A stretch of DNA of 33,531 nt, taken from the NCBI GenBank assembly GCA_010906965.1, contig JAAFHB010000028.1, positions 1-33,531 on the forward strand, in the 5' to 3' direction. The stretch comes from Mariniphaga sp. (lineage in GTDB: Bacteria; Bacteroidota; Bacteroidia; Bacteroidales; Prolixibacteraceae). The first letter of the stretch is position 1, and the number at the start of each line of letters is the position of its first letter. The position numbers and the translations under genes were made by a program. This document shows positions 17,246 to 26,093 of the stretch, piece by piece. The notes beneath the pieces are model-generated. The model saw only the letters and a program-made list of their open reading frames with translations. It did not search any database and was not told where the DNA came from.

Positions 17246-17258
17246 TGCAACCGTTGGA

Positions 17259-17366
17259 TCAGTTTTGATAAGCATCACTATGAACGAATGACGGTTGTAC
17301 GGTTTTTATGCGCTCCATCGGACAGTATACATAAATCAACCCATATTCCGTTGCTTTTTCTCTTTT
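17259..17366 (-). pseudogene. C-terminal relic of a paralogue of the 243-aa gene at 29234
   Basis: On the minus strand this reads KREKATEYGLIYVYCPMERI, then KTVQPSFVHSDAYQN and a TGA stop. The intact protein encoded at 29234-29965 ends KREKATEYGLIYVYRPMERI, KTVQPSYVSSDVFLN. Only 35 codons are left; similarity stops abruptly at about 17368. A longer open frame that overlaps it (17278-17538) is a different frame and not the preserved one. Confidence 0.88.
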
Positions 17367-17368
17367 GA
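17329..17368 (+). repeat. direct repeat, left copy (brackets PUL2)
   Basis: These 40 bases are identical to 29304-29343 in the same orientation. The similarity continues leftwards with seven mismatches over the preceding part (17291-17328 against 29267-29303 region) and ends sharply at 17368. It lies in the C-terminal coding part of the relic. Confidence 0.88.
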
Positions 17369-17489
17369 TTGATTAATTCACTCCCGACAAAATACCATAT
17401 CAATAACTTCGGTTCCCAAAAACCTGAATATCCCTGAATAAAATATTTTTGGCTACCTATTTTAACCTCAATAAAAGATAATATTTTAC

Positions 17490-17539
17490 ATTGCAAAACG
17501 ATTAAAACTATCCCATTAAGGATTAAATCATTTTGCAAT
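17490..17539. repeat. imperfect inverted repeat
   Basis: ATTGCAAAACGATTAA (17490-17505) is matched inversely by TTAAATCATTTTGCAAT (17523-17539) with one mismatch and one extra base; the loop is 17 nt. It could be an old transposon end, an operator or a weak hairpin; nothing else identifies it. Confidence 0.45.
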
Positions 17540-17649
17540 TAATGACAATTCCCGATGCCTAAGGTTTAAAACCAAAATAAATGTTATTAAACATGTTTTT
17601 AAAACAGGCTATTATATATCTAATTGTTTATTAGTTCATTATAAAAATA

Positions 17650-17661
17650 GCAATCGATTGC
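17650..17661. promoter_or_regulatory. palindromic candidate operator upstream of PUL2
   Basis: GCAATCGATTGC is a perfect 12-bp palindrome with a central CG, the form of site used by LacI-type repressors. A related imperfect site CAATAATCGATCGTTG lies about 37 bp downstream. Both are 140-195 bp before the first PUL2 gene. Regulatory use is a guess; no regulator gene lies nearby. Confidence 0.3.
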
Positions 17662-17844
17662 AAATCTTCCTTCCCACCAAATAACAATAATCGATCGTTG
17701 GGGCTAATAAAAATACAGTAATTTCACCGTGTGCCTGAACGAAACTAAGGCAAATCATTAATTACTGAATATCAAATACATAAACCGACAATACGATTAT
17801 GAATGATTACGAATTATTAACGAAAATTAACTAAATGGACATGT

Positions 17845-20800
17845 ATGAAAAATGATGCGATGCAAATCTTTTTTCTAAAGAGACGTTTTCTTCTCTTTGA
17901 AATTCTTTTAATAGTTGGGCTTTCCTTTTTATCCCCGCTATGTGCTTCAGCACAACAGAAAACCATTTCAGGTACAGTTATCGGCGACGATAAAGTACCA
18001 ATTCCGGGTGCCTCAATTGTAATAAAAGGAACAACCATCGGAACAGTTACCGATTATGACGGTAAATTTTCACTGAAGATACCTGTTTCATCCAGAACAC
18101 TGATATTTAGTTTCGTGGGACTTACATCCAAAGAGATTGAGATTGGTACTACAACTGTTTTTAATGTGGTACTCTCTGAAAGCAGCGTCGGCATCGATGA
18201 GGTTGTGGTTGTTGGTTACGGAACCCAGAAGAAGGAGAGTGTGGTTGGTGCAATCACACAGGTAAATAATACTTCACTGATGCGCTCAGGCTCTTCGAAT
18301 GTTACCAATGCAATTACCGGTAAACTTTCGGGCGTATTAACCATTCAGCAGACGGGTGAACCGGGTGCCAGCAGTTCTGAAATCGTCATCCGCGGTCTTT
18401 CGAGCTGGAACGGTTCGGCTCCGTTAGTATTGGTTGATGGTGTTGAACGTGATTTCAATACGTTAGACCCGAACGAAATCAATACGATATCGGTTCTGAA
18501 AGATGCTTCGGCCACCGCCGTATTCGGTGCCAAAGGTGCAAACGGGGTTATCATCGTTACTACAAAACGTGGTAAGGTTGGAAAACCACAATTAGACTTC
18601 TCGGCCTCTTACGGAATTCAGAAAGCAACCAGGATCCCCGACCATATCAGTTCCCACACAACAATGTCTATGTATAACGTGGGATTAATGAATGGGTCAA
18701 AATTCCAGGATTTGCTGCCTCAGTCAGTGCTTGACCAGTATCAGAATCCTTCATCACGTATCAATGCATTACGTTATCCGAACGTCAACTGGTTTGACGA
18801 GGTGACCAGGGAATATGCGCCTACAATCAATGCCAACTTTAACGTCAGCGGGGGAACAAATTTCGTAAAATACTTCTGCTCTCTGGGATATTTTAACGAG
18901 GGCGATTTCTTTAACGCGAAAAAGGATGGCTTTTACGACCTGAGTTACAAATACAACCGCTTTAACTACCGCACCAATGTCGATTTTCAGTTGACAAAAT
19001 CGACCACCTTATCCTTCAACCTGGGCGGTGAAACCGGCATCAAAAATTCGCCGAACGACAATCCTTGGAGGAACCTTTATTCTACAGGTCCGGCCCGTTA
19101 CCCCGCCTATTTTCCGTCATGGGTACTCAATGAGGTTCCCGACACCGATTATCCCGCAGATTCAGGGATACGTCTTGCCGCAAATTTCGGGGAGTATACA
19201 GGTAACCCCTATACCAGTCTGAATACAGGACAGTTTAACCAGAATCTTGATACCAAACTGTTTACCGACGTAATACTGGACCAAAAACTGGATTTCATTA
19301 CCAAAGGATTATCCTTCGGAGGGAAAGTCGCTTTAAGTACCTATTATGTGAACAGAATACTTACAGCCTCGCAAACTTTTCCCGAATACCAGCTTAACTA
19401 CGGCGATATCGGGAAAGCGGGCGTAAATCCGTGGAACAGGATCACAGCAGCCGGTAATGAATATTATAAAATGTCACCGCTCGACATCAATGTGGGTGGC
19501 TTGCAGGGTGGCTATTACCGTGACCTTCATTATGAATTCGGATTTAATTATTCCAATACATTCGGCAAGCACTCTGTTAGCGGACTTGCATTGATGACCC
19601 GTGATCAGAAGAACAAGGAAACTCAGTTTGCCTATTATAACGAAGGACTTGTCGGCAGGGCAACCTACGATTTCTCTCACAAATACTTGTTTGAGGCCAA
19701 CGTCGGGTACACCGGTTCAGAACGTTTTGCACCGGGAAACCGTTTCGGTTTTTTCCCTTCTGGCGCTATTGGCTGGGTTGTTTCGGAAGAGAGATTCTTT
19801 AAAAATGCAGTTCCATGGATGAATAAATTAAAACTCCGATATTCAGACGGTTTAACCGGTAGCGACAATGCAGACAGCAGGTGGCTATACAATAGTGGCT
19901 TTTATGCTGACAATAATACCACTGCCAATCTTGGTGGTCCTTTCCTGCATGAAGAACTTGGCGCCAATTCTACTGCACAGTGGGAAGAGGCACGTAAGAG
20001 AGACTTAGGTCTTGAACTGGGATTCTTCAAGAATACCCTAACCGTGAATGTTGATATTTTTGATGAACACCGCGACAAAATGTTGCTTACCCCGCGAAGC
20101 GTAACAATGCTGGTTGGTAATTCATTCAAAGACCTTAACCTGGGAAAACTCAAGAAACAGGGATTTGAACTGGAAGTTGAATACAATAAAACAACGCCAA
20201 CTGATCTGAATTATTTTGTGAAAGTAATTTTCGGGTACAACGAAAACAGGATTGTTTTTAAAGACGACCCTCCATATGCCCCTGATTACACAAAAAATGC
20301 CAATAAGCCGCTCGGTTCTCAGTTGAATGGCGTGGAATTGACAGGCACAGGTTATTACACCTCAGTTGACGATATTCACAACAACCCGTCGCCGATAGAT
20401 CTTTACAAGGTAAATGTGGGTGACTACAAATTCCTCGACTACAAGGTTGATGGTAAAATTACAAGTCTTGACAAATATCCAATCGCCGGATCCACCTTTC
20501 CCCCGATCACTTATTCAGTTTCGAGCGGATTTTCATATAAGAAGTTTGATTTCAACTTTATGTTCCAGGGGAACAAGGGAAAATATGTCGACTACAACCA
20601 GACCTACGAGGTTGAGTTTATCAAGGGTGACTGGCGTGTACACTCCTCTCAGCTGGATTACTGGACCCCTGTTAATGGAGCTGCCAATCATTCCACGCTT
20701 CATTACAGCGGTAGTTCAAGTGCCGATATCCTATTCTGGGGTGGTGGCGAGGCCGACAGAGGTTACCAGATCGCGGTTGAAAACCGTTTCTGGAGAAAAG

Positions 20801-21021
20801 CTGATTACCTGCGACTGAAAGAGGTTTACCTGGGTTACAACATGGCATCCAAACTGCTGAACCGCCTTGCGGGTGTTACCAATGTAACAGTTTATGCAAC
20901 AGGAAATAACCTTTGGACATTGACCAACCTTATTGAAGGTGACCCGGAGCGGAAGGATTTCAATCAGGGTTTCTATCCCCTGATGTCGTCTATCAAATTT
21001 GGTGTTAAAGTTGCTTTTTAA
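17845..21021 (+). CDS. SusC/RagA-family TonB-dependent transporter, first of PUL2
   Basis: This 1058-aa outer-membrane protein has a signal peptide (LLFEILLIVGLSFLSPLCASAQ, ending about residue 37), then directly the carboxypeptidase-D-like domain (ISGTVIGDDKVPIPGASIVI, about 40-60), the TonB-box region DEVVVVGYGTQKKES, the plug (LVLVDGVERDF; VLKDASATAVFGAKGANG) and a barrel ending in IKFGVKVAF. It lacks the STN domain present in the PUL1 SusC, so it should not signal through a FecR. It would import an oligomer with its SusD partner, encoded 20 bp downstream. The start at 17845 places a charged stretch before the signal helix; the ATG at 17860 (MQIF) is an alternative. Confidence 0.94.
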   Translation: MKNDAMQIFFLKRRFLLFEILLIVGLSFLSPLCASAQQKTISGTVIGDDKVPIPGASIVIKGTTIGTVTDYDGKFSLKIPVSSRTLIFSFVGLTSKEIEIGTTTVFNVVLSESSVGIDEVVVVGYGTQKKESVVGAITQVNNTSLMRSGSSNVTNAITGKLSGVLTIQQTGEPGASSSEIVIRGLSSWNGSAPLVLVDGVERDFNTLDPNEINTISVLKDASATAVFGAKGANGVIIVTTKRGKVGKPQLDFSASYGIQKATRIPDHISSHTTMSMYNVGLMNGSKFQDLLPQSVLDQYQNPSSRINALRYPNVNWFDEVTREYAPTINANFNVSGGTNFVKYFCSLGYFNEGDFFNAKKDGFYDLSYKYNRFNYRTNVDFQLTKSTTLSFNLGGETGIKNSPNDNPWRNLYSTGPARYPAYFPSWVLNEVPDTDYPADSGIRLAANFGEYTGNPYTSLNTGQFNQNLDTKLFTDVILDQKLDFITKGLSFGGKVALSTYYVNRILTASQTFPEYQLNYGDIGKAGVNPWNRITAAGNEYYKMSPLDINVGGLQGGYYRDLHYEFGFNYSNTFGKHSVSGLALMTRDQKNKETQFAYYNEGLVGRATYDFSHKYLFEANVGYTGSERFAPGNRFGFFPSGAIGWVVSEERFFKNAVPWMNKLKLRYSDGLTGSDNADSRWLYNSGFYADNNTTANLGGPFLHEELGANSTAQWEEARKRDLGLELGFFKNTLTVNVDIFDEHRDKMLLTPRSVTMLVGNSFKDLNLGKLKKQGFELEVEYNKTTPTDLNYFVKVIFGYNENRIVFKDDPPYAPDYTKNANKPLGSQLNGVELTGTGYYTSVDDIHNNPSPIDLYKVNVGDYKFLDYKVDGKITSLDKYPIAGSTFPPITYSVSSGFSYKKFDFNFMFQGNKGKYVDYNQTYEVEFIKGDWRVHSSQLDYWTPVNGAANHSTLHYSGSSSADILFWGGGEADRGYQIAVENRFWRKADYLRLKEVYLGYNMASKLLNRLAGVTNVTVYATGNNLWTLTNLIEGDPERKDFNQGFYPLMSSIKFGVKVAF

Positions 21022-21040
21022 ACGCTAAAACAGATCAATA

Positions 21041-22894
21041 ATGAAAAAATATATCATTTTAATTGTTAGTATTATTCTTTTCCCGGTACTCTTTTCATCT
21101 TGCCTGGAGAGCTACCTGGATAAGTCACCCGAATCGGGACTTACCAAGGATGACGTTTTTAAGAAACTGGATAATTTCAAAAAATTCTTCCTCGATGTTT
21201 ACGAAGGGCGTCAGTTAGACGGACCCACATGGCGGGATTGGAATATCAAGATGGGATTCCCCTTCTATTTTGGCCAGTGGGATCAGAAATATACATGGGA
21301 AGGCTTAACAGACGCAGCCGACATGGGCCGCTACATGGAGGGACAAACCTTTAAAAGCGGGCAGGTTTCAGCCTTTGTGAACAAGTTCACTTACGACAGG
21401 GCCCGCCGCCCGATTTTGGGTTCGATGTTCACGGCGATCCGCATCTGCAATATGACGCTTGAAAATATTAAATTATTGCAGGCCGACCAGGTTACCATTG
21501 ATGATTATACGGGCCAGGCACATTTTGTAAGGGCGTTTGCCCATTTCGAACTTTTCAGGATTTGGGGTCCAATGCCTTACATTACCAAAGTATTAGGACC
21601 TACCGATCAATGGGACATCCCTCGTTTATCAAAGCATGAGACGCTGTTGCGCATTGCAGCCGATATGGATACCGCAGCTACTTTTTTCGCAAAAGCGGAT
21701 TTGATGCGTCGCGACAATCCTACTCCGGGGGCGCCGGGTAATCTGACTAATGTCGATCAGGCTCGTCCGAATGGTGTAGCCGCAAAAGCTTTTAAAGCAC
21801 GCGCTTTACTCTATGCCGCCAGCCCGCTTAACAATGAACTGGGGGTAAAAGACTGGGAAAATGCAGCCATTGCCAATTGGGAAGCAATTACCCTGGCCAA
21901 AGCGAATGGTTACGATCTGCAAACTGCAGCGAAATACAAAGACAATTATGTAGGCGTCACCTACACAAACGAACAACTGTGGGGATATAACTACGGAGGC
22001 TGGAATGAAACGAACGGAAACCAGCAGGGAATGATCAATGGCGTTTTTGGCAACAGCAAGTCCAGCTGGTCAGGAGAGTGCCCGACACAGAATTTTGTGG
22101 ATAAATTTGAGACAAAGGATGGTTACCCGCTCAATACGCAGACGGAGCGCGATGCAGCAATTGCTGCAGGCAAGTTCAAGGATCAGGATCCTTACGCTAA
22201 CCGCGATCCCCGATTCTACATCGATATTATCCACAACCAGGCCTCCAATCTTATTGGCTGGACAAATTCCAAGGCCCAGATCTATTACACAATGACAAAT
22301 GGTGCTGCCGTTTATTCTGAATTGCTCGACCCATCCTATTTAGGAATTACAAGGACTGGTTATTATATGCGGAAACGCTGGAGCGAAATGAGTGTTAAGA
22401 ATAAGGGCTCCAAAAATATAACAGATCCTATCATCCGGCTTGGTGAACTCTACCTTAACTATGCAGAGGCAGCCAATGAAGCTTACGGACCTTCAGGCGC
22501 TGCGCCCGGAACATCAATGACGGCAACTGATGCCATTAACGTGATTCGGACAAGAATCGGAATGCCTAACGTGCTGGCTCAGTATACCGCTTCAAAAGAT
22601 GCATTCAGACCACGTATCAAAAACGAGCGTAACATCGAACTTTGTTTTGAGGGTCACTACTATTTTGATATCCGCCGCTGGAAAGATGCACCAGCTGCCT
22701 ATGCCGGCCCTTTAATGGGAGTTGATATCGAAAAAGTGGCTGTTAGCACTTCCTATCCCACTGGTTTTAAATATACCCGTTATGCCCTTTCATCTGACCG
22801 GCAGTCCAACTGGAAAGAGGCGATGTATTATCTCCCTTTTAATACGGAGGATACTTATAAGATGAGAGCATTTGTGTCAAACGAAGTTTGGTAA
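21041..22894 (+). CDS. SusD/RagB-family lipoprotein, first of PUL2
   Basis: This 617-aa lipoprotein has a signal ending LFSSC, with C21 as the acylated residue. Family features are the early helix KKLDNFKKFFLDVYEG, AHFVRAFAHFELFRIWGPMPY (about 160-180) with its TPR-like AHF-RAF motif, KDQDPYANRDPRFY, ITDPIIRLGELYLNYAEAANE and ERNIELCFEGHYYFDIRRWK, which together are diagnostic of the RagB/SusD family. The tail is DTYKMRAFVSNEVW rather than the usual Q-N-x-G-W/Y ending. It lies 20 bp after its susC and 14 bp before the next susC, so the genes are clearly one operon. Its ligand is unknown. Confidence 0.93.
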   Translation: MKKYIILIVSIILFPVLFSSCLESYLDKSPESGLTKDDVFKKLDNFKKFFLDVYEGRQLDGPTWRDWNIKMGFPFYFGQWDQKYTWEGLTDAADMGRYMEGQTFKSGQVSAFVNKFTYDRARRPILGSMFTAIRICNMTLENIKLLQADQVTIDDYTGQAHFVRAFAHFELFRIWGPMPYITKVLGPTDQWDIPRLSKHETLLRIAADMDTAATFFAKADLMRRDNPTPGAPGNLTNVDQARPNGVAAKAFKARALLYAASPLNNELGVKDWENAAIANWEAITLAKANGYDLQTAAKYKDNYVGVTYTNEQLWGYNYGGWNETNGNQQGMINGVFGNSKSSWSGECPTQNFVDKFETKDGYPLNTQTERDAAIAAGKFKDQDPYANRDPRFYIDIIHNQASNLIGWTNSKAQIYYTMTNGAAVYSELLDPSYLGITRTGYYMRKRWSEMSVKNKGSKNITDPIIRLGELYLNYAEAANEAYGPSGAAPGTSMTATDAINVIRTRIGMPNVLAQYTASKDAFRPRIKNERNIELCFEGHYYFDIRRWKDAPAAYAGPLMGVDIEKVAVSTSYPTGFKYTRYALSSDRQSNWKEAMYYLPFNTEDTYKMRAFVSNEVW

Positions 22895-22907
22895 CTAAAT
22901 CCTAAAA

Positions 22908-25900
22908 ATGAGAATAATGAGATTTCATAATATAATATTCAAGTACAGGGCGATCGGAGTGATGCTGCTGTGCGTTTTACTGTCGGGATCCCTGTCGGCG
23001 CAGGATAAGAAAGTAGCAAAGAAGGCGAAAACGATCAGTATTAGCCTGAAAATCACCGATGAAAACGGAAACGCAATGCCAAAGGCCCAGGTCGTGGTCG
23101 GTGAGGGGATTATACATGCCGAAACCGACGAAAACGGATCCTTCACCTTCAAGGGATATCCCGATGACTATGTATCTGTTACATCAAACGGGTACGAAAA
23201 AAATGTGGTCCTCGCCGAGGACCTGTTAACGAATGGAACGATAAAACTCGTGAAGTCGAAACTGGAAATGGCAGGCAACGATGATGTTCCGCTCCCTTTT
23301 ACAAGCTTCAAAAAGAGAAATATAACTGGATCAGCGGTGGTATTAAATTCATCACAGTTGGAGAGATATCCGACTACCGATCTTCGTAATGCACTCACAG
23401 GTTTAGCCGCCGGTGTTGAGGTTAGAGAACAAAACGGGCAGCCTGGTATTAGTGCAGAAGAGTTTACATCACGAAATGGTTTCTCGCAAAAGGTGGGTGT
23501 CGGTGCACGTGGCTTTAATATGATGTACATTATTGATGATGTCCCGACCGATATCACCGAAATGCCGCTCGATCCCAATGAAATCGAATCGGTTACCATT
23601 GTTAAGGATATCGTGGGAAAAGCAATGTTTGGTCCCGCCGCCGCCAATGGAATCGTATTTATCAAAACCAAAAGGGGGAAAAAGAATGAAAGAATCCTTA
23701 ACGTAAACATTGAATCGGGTGTCGAAGCAGTCGACCGGATGCCGGGATGGGTTGACGGTGCAGGGTATGCCTCCCTTAACAACCAGGCACGCACAAACGA
23801 CGGTTTAACACCTCGTTACACGGATGCCGATATTGCCGCTTACGCCAAAAACGACCCTTATGACTATGCCCATCCGAGTGTCAATTATAAGGAGATGATG
23901 CTTAAAAACACGATGTCATTCACAAGGTTCAACCTCTCCTCATCCGGAGGTAACGACAAAGTGCAGTACTTTGCCTACCTGGGTTACAGCGGCGATGGTG
24001 ATATTATGAAAATAGGACCAAAAGCCGACTACAACCGTTTAAATGCAAGGTCGAATATCGATATTAAGATCAATGACTATATTAAGGTGCAGTTCGATTT
24101 CTTCGGCGGACTTTCGTACCGTCGTTCTCCAAACTATGGTTATAATACCAATTATACCAATCAGGATGCCGGTACCAATACGGTTTTAACGGGTATAGAG
24201 TTCCCCTCCATTATTAGCGATATTACCTCCATTCCCCCGGTTGCTTTCCCTGTTTACGCCGCACCTTACGATCCGGCTTCGGGAAACCCTCCTTACTTTG
24301 GTGTAACCTCTGCATATGGTCAAAACCCGATCGGAAACCTTACATCAAATGGTTACTATACAGAATCCGGACGTACTGGAACAGCCAACGTGGCACTTGA
24401 CTTCGATATGAAAAGTATTCTCGAAGGGTTAAAATCGAGAACTTACCTGGGCTTTAATGCCTTTAACCAGTTGCGTATCGGTAAAGCTCAGAATTATTAT
24501 GCCTATATCGCCACACCAGCCTTTACTGCAGGCGGAGCTGACACCATCCTTTTGGCAAAAGCACACGACGGTACCCAGATGGATGACCAGGTGCTGCTGA
24601 ATGAATATTATTACCAGCGAATGACCATCTATGAAAACCTGAGTTACACCAAAACATTTGGCAAAAACGATGTCCAGGCAGGTGTAACTTATTTTAATGC
24701 CAAAGTGGCCCGGAGTAAAACCGAGGAACCTCAGCGGACTCAAAATGGGGTACTGACAACCAGGTATTCTTACGACAATAAGTACATTTTCAACGGCGTT
24801 TTAAATTACAGCGGAACTTCCGGTTTTGACAAGGGAAAACGTTACGGCTTTTTCCCTACGGCAGGTTTGGCCTGGGTGATCTCAGAAGAGAATTTCCTGA
24901 AAGATGTGAAGTGTATCAATTACCTGAAGTTACGTGCCGAAGGCGGTATCCTCGGCTATGAGAGCTTTATGGGGCCATTTGCCTACCGCGACAGGTGGAA
25001 TAACAATAACAACGGAACACTGTTTGGACCCGCCTCCACGAACCAGTGGTTTGGAAATACAACCGAGTCCATTGTTTACAGGGTTTCGCCAAACCGCACC
25101 GGTAATCCTGATATTGGCTGGGAGAAACGCAAAGAATTCAGTGCAGGTCTGGACGGGATGTTTTTTAACCAGAAGCTCTCGCTACAGCTCACCTATTATA
25201 ATAATCTTCGCGAAGGTGTGATCTCACAGGTTTCGAGCCGTGTTCCCAATATTGCCGGTATTAATAGTGCGCTTCCCCGTTTTAATTACAATAATTACAG
25301 GTTTACAGGTGTTGAAATGGGCCTCCAGTATACCGATAAAGCCGGTAAATTTGAATATTCCTTTGGAGGAAATGCAACGATACAGAATTCTAAAGTCGAA
25401 AAATACGATGAGCCGCAATATCGCAATGATTACCAGATTCGTACCGGAAAAGCGACCGATCTCATTTTAGGACAGACTTATCTAGGCAAGTTTGAAAGTG
25501 ATGCTGAGGCTTTGGTTGTTCCCCAACTCTTCGATCAGGCACTTCAGAAAGGTGATTTAAAATACAAGGATATGAACGGCGACGGCTTTATTGACGAAAG
25601 CGACCAGTCACCTATCGGGCACAGTACTCCGCGCCTGTTTTATGCCGTTAATTTAAGACTCGCTTACAAGGGCTTCGAATTGTATGCACTTGGAACAGGC
25701 CGTGCATTTTACGATATCATGCTCAATAACCAGTATTTCTGGAATGGCTGGGGTGATAACACCTATTCTGATTTTGTAAAGGACAATATCGGGGGTGCCT
25801 ATCCAAGGCTTACCTACAACAAGGTAAACAACAATTTCGTAGGTTCCGAATTCTGGATGGTCAAAGGCGGATTTTTCAAGGTGCAGAATGTTGAATTATC

Positions 25901-26084
25901 CTACACCCTGCCAGCCAATGCGCTGAAAATTATTGGTTCACGCGGAACAAAATTCTTTGTCAGGGGCGCGAACCTGTTGACCATATCAAAAATAAAAGAT
26001 GTTGATCCCGAATCAATCGATTCAGGAGTGGAAAACTACCCGTTGTTCAGCACCTATTCAGTCGGAATTAAATTAACCTTTTAA
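22908..26084 (+). CDS. atypical SusC-family TonB-linked outer-membrane protein, second of PUL2
   Basis: This 1058-aa protein has a signal peptide (IGVMLLCVLLSGSLSAQ, to about residue 32), a lysine-rich linker, then a beta domain (ISISLKITDENGNAMPKAQVVVGEG, about 43-68) that stands in for the carboxypeptidase-D-like domain. Where SusC proteins have DEVVVVGYGT this one reads DDVPLPFTSFKKRN. The plug is still clear (YIIDDVPTDITEMPLDPNEI, ESVTIVKDIVGKAMFGPAAANG) and the barrel ends YSVGIKLTF. The equal length to the first SusC of this operon is chance: the sequences differ throughout. It probably transports with the SusD encoded directly after it. The altered TonB-box region may reflect a separate SusC subfamily. 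Confidence 0.9.
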   Translation: MRIMRFHNIIFKYRAIGVMLLCVLLSGSLSAQDKKVAKKAKTISISLKITDENGNAMPKAQVVVGEGIIHAETDENGSFTFKGYPDDYVSVTSNGYEKNVVLAEDLLTNGTIKLVKSKLEMAGNDDVPLPFTSFKKRNITGSAVVLNSSQLERYPTTDLRNALTGLAAGVEVREQNGQPGISAEEFTSRNGFSQKVGVGARGFNMMYIIDDVPTDITEMPLDPNEIESVTIVKDIVGKAMFGPAAANGIVFIKTKRGKKNERILNVNIESGVEAVDRMPGWVDGAGYASLNNQARTNDGLTPRYTDADIAAYAKNDPYDYAHPSVNYKEMMLKNTMSFTRFNLSSSGGNDKVQYFAYLGYSGDGDIMKIGPKADYNRLNARSNIDIKINDYIKVQFDFFGGLSYRRSPNYGYNTNYTNQDAGTNTVLTGIEFPSIISDITSIPPVAFPVYAAPYDPASGNPPYFGVTSAYGQNPIGNLTSNGYYTESGRTGTANVALDFDMKSILEGLKSRTYLGFNAFNQLRIGKAQNYYAYIATPAFTAGGADTILLAKAHDGTQMDDQVLLNEYYYQRMTIYENLSYTKTFGKNDVQAGVTYFNAKVARSKTEEPQRTQNGVLTTRYSYDNKYIFNGVLNYSGTSGFDKGKRYGFFPTAGLAWVISEENFLKDVKCINYLKLRAEGGILGYESFMGPFAYRDRWNNNNNGTLFGPASTNQWFGNTTESIVYRVSPNRTGNPDIGWEKRKEFSAGLDGMFFNQKLSLQLTYYNNLREGVISQVSSRVPNIAGINSALPRFNYNNYRFTGVEMGLQYTDKAGKFEYSFGGNATIQNSKVEKYDEPQYRNDYQIRTGKATDLILGQTYLGKFESDAEALVVPQLFDQALQKGDLKYKDMNGDGFIDESDQSPIGHSTPRLFYAVNLRLAYKGFELYALGTGRAFYDIMLNNQYFWNGWGDNTYSDFVKDNIGGAYPRLTYNKVNNNFVGSEFWMVKGGFFKVQNVELSYTLPANALKIIGSRGTKFFVRGANLLTISKIKDVDPESIDSGVENYPLFSTYSVGIKLTF

Positions 26085-26093
26085 TTGAAAACA

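Larger units (their letters stand above)
17246..17844. other. gene-free region between the PLP enzyme and PUL2
   Basis: This 599-bp stretch holds the relic at 17259-17366, an imperfect inverted repeat at 17490-17539, and a palindrome at 17650-17661 with a related site at about 17687-17702 (CAATAATCGATCGTTG). The sequence TTTG does not occur on the + strand between about 17580 and 17844, so no housekeeping promoter is visible for PUL2. I see no further gene. Confidence 0.6.

Noticed and set aside
17278..17538. 86-aa minus-strand open frame ending in RTTVIRS
   Set aside because: It overlaps the relic at 17259-17366 in a shifted frame. The frame conserved with the intact paralogue is another one, so this open frame is accidental.
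23168..23794. 208-aa minus-strand open frame inside the second PUL2 susC
   Set aside because: It is a long antisense shadow with low-complexity S/P/T content, caused by codon bias of the real gene on the other strand.
26085..26093. TTG at 26085 as start of the second PUL2 SusD
   Set aside because: Two ATG codons follow within 12 bases and give a normal lipoprotein signal; the TTG directly abuts the previous stop.
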